Shown piece after piece: positions 57,790-64,000 of a stretch of DNA of 64,000 bases. The stretch is from Conus ventricosus. Lineage: Eukaryota > Mollusca > Gastropoda > Neogastropoda > Conidae. The notes beneath the pieces are model-generated. The model was not told the DNA's origin. It saw only the letters and a program-made list of their open reading frames with translations, and did not search any database. The number at the start of each line of letters is the position of its first letter. Within the stretch, counting starts at the first letter, position 1. The translations under genes were made by a program, and so were the position numbers. The stretch lies in contig CM031601.1 in NCBI GenBank assembly GCA_018398815.1, positions 34,468,306 to 34,532,305 on the forward strand, in the 5' to 3' direction.

Positions 57790-58648
57790 TTTTTGCTGTT
57801 TCCCAAACCTCTGCGCCACCTCAGAGGCAGTGCACCCACGCCGCTCATTCCGACTTCCTGTCCACAGGCCACAGCCGGTCCGGCCCCGCCGCAGCCCCTT
57901 GGCCACCGGCAATCCACAGGGGTAGCAGTCAGTGTCAAGCGTCAAAGAGGCTACCCATTGTGGTGAACACTGCACTGCTTGCCGTGATCACTTCGGTGGT
58001 GCTCAGTGGCGCTGTTTGAATCTAACTTACACAGGACACCACCTGCTTAAGCCCCTACTGACGACAATATTGCTCGGCGCGGAGCGGCGTGAGTGAGCCT
58101 CTCCTCCGGAGGCGCAACCACGTCCATCCCAGGGGACAGACCCCATGGACTCGTCCGATATTGGTGACCCCGATGGAACCAGACCAATGGCAGAGACGTG
58201 GAAGAGGGACATTCAAAAACTGAGGTCACATGAGAGCAGGGCTGAAGGGCCAAGAATTTGAGACTTTTTTTAAAGGCTGTTTGATGAGAATGAGGATGAT
58301 TAGATGATGCTACGGTTTCCATTTCCAGCCTGAGACTACATGGACAGGGCTGTACTCTATGCTTCCCCTTTCATAATATATCCCGCGTCAACCAGGCCCA
58401 AGAGATACAGGCACACCTGAATGTTGGTCAGGAAATTGAGCAACATATCTCAGAAACGCATCCAGTAAGTGGATTGAAAAACTCGACTGTGTGGTTCCCA
58501 GTCTTCCAAACTGAACGTCCGCAGCAAACTCAATCTCTGGGTAGGAGCCAGTCGGGGGCAGAAAAGCCCTCATGACTCTGATGGGATTCGAACCTCGACC
58601 TCCCAGCGGGAAGTCCTGACGCTAACCACTTCGCCAGCGCGGCTGGTT
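57790..58648 (-). mobile_element. tRNA-derived SINE (best copy)
   Basis: On the minus strand the head reads CTGGCGAAGTGGTTAGCGTC (A box TGGCGAAGTGG at + 58626-58636) and then GAGGTTCGAATCCCATC (B box GGTTCGAATCC at + 58584-58594). Both are close to the RNA polymerase III tRNA promoter consensus. The body extends left through blocks shared with 4557-5275. The part from 57790 to 58030 (CCACCTCAGAGGCAGTGC and on) is absent from the 4.6-kb copy, so it may be a second joined repeat. Antisense to WDR19. Confidence 0.75.
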
Positions 58649-58989
58649 AGGCTTGAGGATATCTTTTGACTCTCCACCCCCTTCCCTCCCCAACCCTGTC
58701 AACAGGAGCCAATTTGACTAGAAATCTAGCAGGCCGTTTTGTAAAGTTTTTTTGGTGTCAGAAGTGGAGAAATCTGATTCAAGTAAGTCAAGGCAACAGA
58801 GGTTTCATCCCTATCCATCATTTTGTGTTTTTTTCTGGTTCCCAAGAAGAACAGCGAGTGGAGGCATCTTTCATAGACATGAGCCATCTAAACTTGATCC
58901 TTTATCCTCTGAAGTTTTTCCTGGAAACAGTCAGACGACTCTGTACTTTCATTTGTCCAGGAATAATGAATCTTTTATTTAACATGTTC
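58649..58989. other. Short unannotated stretch
   Basis: Contains TGGTGTCAGAAGTGG at 58753-58767, which resembles a retrotransposon primer binding site, but no LTR was found beside it. Confidence 0.3.
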
Positions 58990-59699
58990 CTCCGGGGGGG
59001 GTTGCGACCTTGTGTGGTCGGGAGGGGCTTGCGCTTGTCCAGTGATCCCTTAGGCTTTGCTGGCAGGGGGCATCAATATTTGGTGATAGGCTGTTTTTTT
59101 TCAAACCGCTTGTAGGCCTGAGAGGTGAAGATGACTGTATGGCCTAGGTAAAGTTGGTAAGAGTGATGCCCCTGGTAGGGCTTCCCATGTCCGCTAGGCT
59201 AAGGGTGAGGATCCTGACTAAGAGTAACCCGCTTTCTCCTTTTTTTTTCTGCCTTCCTTATTTGTTTTTTTTCGGGCCTTTCTCTTTCTTCGTTCACCCC
59301 TTCAAGTCTTCTTTTCCACACTCCTTTTTCTTCTGTGGTCTCCTTAGATCCGCCGCGTTGGCCGTTGCGGTAGCGGCGCGTGCGACCTGGTGTCGGAGGG
59401 GATGAGTTCCTGGGTGTTGGAGAGGGCAGCGCTCTCAAACACATCACTTTGGCTCATGGGACCTCTCCTAGACAGGGAGTCACTCTGGCCCGGGTTGTAT
59501 AAATCGGCTCCCCTTCTTGGGGCTGGGTCAAAACAGGCAATTCTCCGGCTGGCCAAGGTAACCCCTGCAGTGCTCAGCTCTCTGTTCCGGGGAGTTGGCA
59601 TGATCAGGGTGGATAGGGTTGGTTGGTGTTTGTCTGTTGTATGTCTCTCCTGAGCTGGAAGCGGGTCAAGACAGTGATTCTTGGCCCTGGCCCCCTTAG

Positions 59700-60600
59700 T
59701 TGGACTCCAAGGTGCGTGGGTATGGGAGAGATGAAATTTTTGGCTCTAAATATGACTTTCATTCAAACATCATCCCCCAAAAAAAGAGAAAGTTCAGTTA
59801 CTTTCGCAAAGGTCGTCACAGGGAGTCGATGGAGGACTCTGATTCTGAAAAAGAAACAAGGCAGTTGTCAGGTTTTGGTTCCTCTTGGTTGGATCATGGA
59901 AAAGTAAAGGAGCAGACAAACTCTTTCTGCATTAAGCCCATTTGCAATACAGAAGGGCTTCCAAAGGTTATTGCAGGGGAGACACAGGTCCATAGCGAAC
60001 TCAGAACGGCACATTTTCTCATCCAGTGTAAAAGTAAAAAACATCAGAGCAGCTGGATGAAGCTGCCAAAGCTGTGTAGACCGAGAGATCCGGTGTGACC
60101 CCCATAAACAGCCTGACTTTCCTCTAAGGGAGTCATTCGTGCCCAGTTCTTCGAGGTGTCTCAGAGGCAGAAATCATAGGCAGGTAGCCTGGGCATCCAG
60201 GGTGTGACAGAGGTGAATAGAGGTGACAGTGAAAAAAGGTGCAGATAAGAGTGGGCCACATCACCCTCTTTCTGATCATTCTGCAACCCTGTGCTACTCC
60301 TGCATCAAAAGTAGGATATTTGAATGTCCGTATTATACAAATGTATGTTCCATCCTCCCATGCGTTGCTTCAAACAAATGCCAGAAGTGTGGTCATGTCA
60401 GGAGTGACCGTTGTTCTGGGCAGGAGGTTTGTGTGGGTTTGTGCAAAGCAACACATGATGGGCCATGTAAAGGAACCCGGCGCATTGTGCAAAAATGCGG
60501 TGGCGGACCACCCCCCTCTTCTAGCCAACTGCCCCGTCTGGGTACAAGAGTCAACCCTCCAAAAGGTCAAAACAGAAAAGTAGATCTCGTTTTTTGAAGC
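59700..60600 (+). pseudogene. LINE ORF1 (second LINE)
   Basis: An open frame from 59700 reads HSNIIPQKKRKFSYFRKGRH and a charged SMEDSDSEKE tail, a plausible basic ORF1 start. It is followed after frame breaks by the zinc-knuckle block at 60380-60480. ORF1 proteins bind the LINE RNA. The N-terminal part differs from the upstream LINE copy (50040-50200), so the two copies are not recent twins. Confidence 0.6.
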
Positions 60601-61184
60601 CCGCAGGCAGGTTGTTGGCAGTTCAGACGCCAACAGCACCTTTCATACCCTTCGGCGGTTTTTAAAAAAGTAAGCGACTCGTTCAGTCTGCTGCCAGATC
60701 TGAACGATTTTACTTTCTCCAAAACTTTGCAAGGAAAGACTGATAGCTTTGGTGGAAGCCATTGTCCTCACTCCAAACCCAAAAAGTAGGTGCCCTGGTG
60801 GGGGCAAAAAATCTGCCACCCCCCAGTTTGATCGCAGTCTACTCCATTTGCTGCAGGGCAAAAATCCGCCCACCTCAGACTGACCCAGGCAGTCTACAAA
60901 TTCTGCTGCTGGGCAGATTGAAAAAACCAGCACCCGCACTCGAACTCCCATTTCCAGTGCCCGTGCGGGCAAGGGAGTTCATTCCCAGGTGTGGAGATGG
61001 TGACGATGAGGGAAGAAACCTCCTCCGTCTCCAAAATCCTGGACCTTCTTCACTGTGGCAAGTCTGCCAGCAGGTTGAAGACCAAACCAGTCCAGTGAAA
61101 CTAAAGTAAATATATTCACTCCATTGGAAGCAGGATGTTGATGAGGAGATGACCTGATCTCTCTCTTTTCGCCCTCTGCACCAT

Positions 61185-61860
61185 GGATTGTACAATATTC
61201 CATTGGGAATATCGTGGTCTAAATTCCAATTTCGAGGAGCTGCAGTTCTGTGTCAATCTATAAAACCTTCTGTGTGGCTTTCAGGAAACTCAAATTCAAA
61301 GCCAGAAGACCTTACTCTGTCTGGCTTTAATATTCTTTCAAAACCTGCACAACCATCCAGTTGGACTGTGGGCGGCCTGTTGCCCTTCTCCTACACAAAA
61401 AACTTTGTTGTATAGTCCTGTCGCTCTGTTACTCCCTTCAGGCTGTTGCTGGAGGCAGAGTCACTCTCCACAAGACTGTGACAAATCTGTTCCCTTTATC
61501 TCCCACTTCTGTCCCGGGGGGATTTGTCGTCAGGACCTTGTCAGTCTGATAGGAGAACTTCCTCGACCTTTTTTGCTGTTGGGTGACTTTTACCGGTCAC
61601 AATCCTCTTTGGGGGTGGTAGTGACAGTACGTCCTCAGGGTCTGCTAATTGAGGATGTCCTTTCGGATTTAGATTTGTGTTGTCTGAACGACGGATCTGC
61701 CAACCTACACTCCACTTTCCATGGTTCATTTCGTGTTTAGATTTGTCAGTTTGTGACCCTCGCTGGTCCTGGGATATGAGTGGTCTCTGTCATGTCTGAT
61801 CTGCACGGAAGTGACCATTTTCCCTGTTCTTTTACAGCCATAATTAACTGAAACCGCCTC
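61185..61860 (+). pseudogene. LINE endonuclease (second LINE)
   Basis: Starts YNIPLGISWSKFQFRGAAVL as written, a one-base shift of the IHWNIRGLNSNFEELQ block. LLLGDF at 61574-61591 leads into GHNPLWG. SDHFPV-like remains near 61812. Frameshifted. Confidence 0.75.
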
Positions 61861-62619
61861 TTCTCTCAACATCTCATTATAAGAAGCAAATGGGATCTAT
61901 TTGCAACCACTATTTCAAAAGGAATTCCGGACACTGATTTTTTTCAGAGTCCAGACCAGCAGAATCTTGACTAACACTGTAATCAAATGTGCCACCTAAA
62001 GCCTGTATTCTGGGTTTTCCGATGATATAAACTTTCAAATGCCAAAAAACCACCATGGTTCGATTCAGAACTGCCAACAATTTACCAAAAAAGTTCGCAA
62101 TACGGGCCCTCAGCGTACGGGTATACAACGACTTCGGGTCCAACGCTCGACGCCCATCAGAAACTCCGTTGCTAAATCGAGATAAACTTTTTAAAATCAG
62201 TAGATAGATTAAAGATAATGTTGGCTTATATCCCAGCCGGAACGCAGAGGGCCACTCAGGGTTGTTTTAAAATCTAGTAAAACGTCGGTCCTGAGAAGAA
62301 GCTTTCTGCTCAGGCTGACATCTAGAACTTCCAAGAAAAAAGTTGGATAATCATTAGAATAATCAAAGGGGATGACACCAACCCTCCATTCATCACTTGA
62401 AACTGGCCGATGTCTGATCACTGACAAAACAAGCTGTTGCCAATCTGTTGGCCTCCACATCCAACAGACTCCCATCCTTCAAATAAAATCTGCAGTCGTT
62501 TTAGAAACAAAGAGATTAGGAGAGAATTCTTCATACAATTTCACATCAGACAACTCTGAAACTATAAAATCTTCCTTTTTCAATCGTTGAACTCAACTTA
62601 GCTTTTCAAACCTGCACTG

Positions 62620-63980
62620 ATTCTGCCCCCTGGTCTGGATGGAATTTCATTATATGGTTGTGAAACATTTTCCTAGAAGCTGTCTCCAGAACTCTTGCTA
62701 CAAGTTTATAAAAACCATACTGGACCAACAGGGTCTTTCCGCCCTCATGGCGGAAAAAGCCCTGGTTTATTCCATTCCAAAGCCTGGAAAAGGACCTTAC
62801 CAACCTTCCACTATCACCCAATCGCTCTGACCAGCTGCCTCTGTAAGCTGATGGGAAAAGATGTGTCACTCCGTCTGGATGTGGAAAGCTGGAAACCGAT
62901 GGTTTTTGGACCAGTGATCAGTTGACGGTTTCGGAAGTACCACTCGACGGTTGACCATCTCTATCGTTCTGGAAACCACCATCCCGCAACGCCTTTGTTA
63001 ACAAGCAGGCATGTGATTGTATCTTTTTCGACCTCGAAAAGGCGTACGACACCACGTGGAAGGGAAAGCAAGGAATCCTAATGGACCTGCACAGACTTGG
63101 TTTTCGGGGTCACCTGCCTCTGTTCTTCTGAAACTTTTTAGCGATCGACAGTTTCAGGTGCGTGTTGGCACCACACTTCTCTGAATCCATGGGCAGGAGT
63201 TGGGTGATTCCTCAGGGGAGCATCCTTTCTCCCGCCCTTTTCAGCATTAAAATAAATGACTTGTCAATCGGTAAGCCTGAGCACCGAGTCCTCTCTGTTT
63301 GTTGATGGACTTTTGGCTGTATGCAGTTGGAGCTTCTTACGGCCAGTCCTACAGCGTCGACTCCAACTTTGTGTCACAGAATCAACTGTGGGCCGAGGAA
63401 AACGGGTTTTCCTTCTCACCGTACCAAAACTCAGTCAATTCATTTCCACAATTTTTCGTCGATTCTTTCGCTGATCCTGAAATTCGTTGGACAAGGTCCA
63501 CCATTCCAGTTGTAAAAGAAGCCAAAATTCATGGGAGTTATTTTGACCAAAAACTCAACTTTCTCAGCCACATCAAAAACCTCAAAATCGTGCCAGAAAG
63601 CTCTGATATTCTGAGGGGGTGGGGGTGTCGTAGCGCACCACGACTGGGGCGCTGTAAGAAAACTTTGCAGCACCTCTACGAGCTTGGTCGTTCCAAAACC
63701 TGACTACGGTTGTGGCCGTGTACGGCTCTGCCAAGATCGTCTTACCTCAAAACTCTTGGGGACCTATCCACCATCAAGGGCTCGTCTCTGTCTTGGAGCG
63801 TTCTGCACCACCCTGTGTACAGCTGTACGCAGAGGCAGGTGACCTTTCATTGTCCAACGCAGGCTTGAAACTGTCTTTGAATTATTATCTCCGACTGTCT
63901 CAGAAACCGCAGAATCCTGCTATGACTGGGTCTTTGACCCTCCGTTCCCAAAGTAAGTTCATCGAAAACAACCCGTAATG
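62620..63980 (+). pseudogene. LINE reverse transcriptase (second LINE)
   Basis: PPGLDGISLYGCETFS-like start (62625), YSIPKPGKGPYQP (62769-62807), PIALTSCLCKLMGKD (62817-62865), FVNKQACDCIFFDLEKAYDT (62993-63052), GSILSPALFSI (63215-63250), LFVDG (63294-63308, where the catalytic block is normally VDD) and FDQKLNFLSHIKNLK (63542-63586). One frame (63299-63703, 134 codons) stays open through the thumb. Confidence 0.8.
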
Positions 63981-64000
63981 TATTCGCCGTTTGGTCTTCG

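Larger units (their letters stand above)
39950..59750 (+). other. Second copy of the ~19-kb segment 20200-38949
   Basis: Starts AAAGTTTGGATGGTGAAAAA-GGTGTCATTACACAG, as at about 20212-20245. It then runs through the splice-site array, WDR19 exons, satellites, LINE leader, LINE, 31-bp array, SINE and second LINE leader, all in the same order, orientation and spacing. The 23-bp array keeps the same order of variant units. Scattered indels distinguish the copies. Most simply a false duplication from unmerged contig ends or haplotypes. Confidence 0.88.
58990..64000 (+). mobile_element. Second LINE of the same family, runs off the window
   Basis: Leader GGGGGTTGCGACCTTG-TGTGG from 58996, a zinc knuckle at 60380-60480 (KCQKCGHVRSDRCSGQEVC, then ATHDGPCK), endonuclease at 61190-61850 (SNFEELQ-like start; GDF-x-GHNPLWG at 61587-61620), RT with FFDLEKAYDTTWK at 63026-63064 and LFVDG at 63294-63308, and the RT thumb up to the window end. 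RNase H would lie beyond 64000. The RT reads better than in the upstream copy (FDLEKAYD is continuous) but is still frameshifted. Same strand as WDR19. Confidence 0.85.

Noticed and set aside
58573..58648. A genuine tRNA gene on the minus strand
   Set aside because: The A and B boxes are present, but it is the head of a repeated SINE and the cloverleaf is not convincing.

Overview
The window is eukaryotic, intron-rich DNA from an animal, most likely a marine mollusc or other lophotrochozoan. That placing is an inference from the mix of a ciliary gene, DIRS and Penelope-like elements, an RNase H-bearing LINE and a tRNA-derived SINE; I cannot name the species. The only host gene I can support is WDR19 (IFT144, a core subunit of the intraflagellar transport complex IFT-A) on the + strand. 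Five consecutive exons of its C-terminal helical-repeat region are visible: 3930-4158, 16725-16847, 20744-20853, 26356-26499 and 55900-55998. The exon phases chain correctly from one to the next. Earlier and later exons lie outside the window, so nearly everything else here is intron filled with repeats.

Layout. 1-3929 is an intron with a possible minus-strand LTR remnant. 4557-5275 is a tRNA-derived SINE copy, 5972-6165 a LINE reverse transcriptase scrap, and about 6225-12880 a decayed DIRS element (tyrosine-recombinase retrotransposon) with recognisable inverted terminal repeats. 12950-18250 is intron with microsatellites, a 59-bp LINE tail insertion with perfect 15-bp target duplications, and a 57-bp poly-C run. 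18251-20133 holds two 5'-truncated Penelope-like elements joined head to head.

The most striking structure surrounds the 110-bp exon at 20744-20853. Upstream is a 57-bp tandem array whose unit is the exon's own 3' splice site plus the first coding bases, each copy followed by an in-frame TAG. Downstream is a run of about 180 copies of a 23-bp unit whose first member is the exon's own 5' splice site. A related 71-bp array follows. The exon is therefore flanked by satellites grown from its own two splice sites.

Assembly warning. Bases 38950-39949 are exactly 1000 N. The sequence left of the gap (about 20200-38949) and right of it (39950-about 59750) is the same ~19-kb segment twice, in the same order, including two WDR19 exons, the arrays, a LINE and a SINE. 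This looks like unmerged contig overlap rather than a real duplication. Sequence from about 29100 to 38949 is badly degraded, with inflated homopolymers, and 39950-59750 carries many indels. Several WDR19 exons have single-base indels that probably share this cause. No prokaryotic features, CRISPR arrays or intact RNA genes were found.
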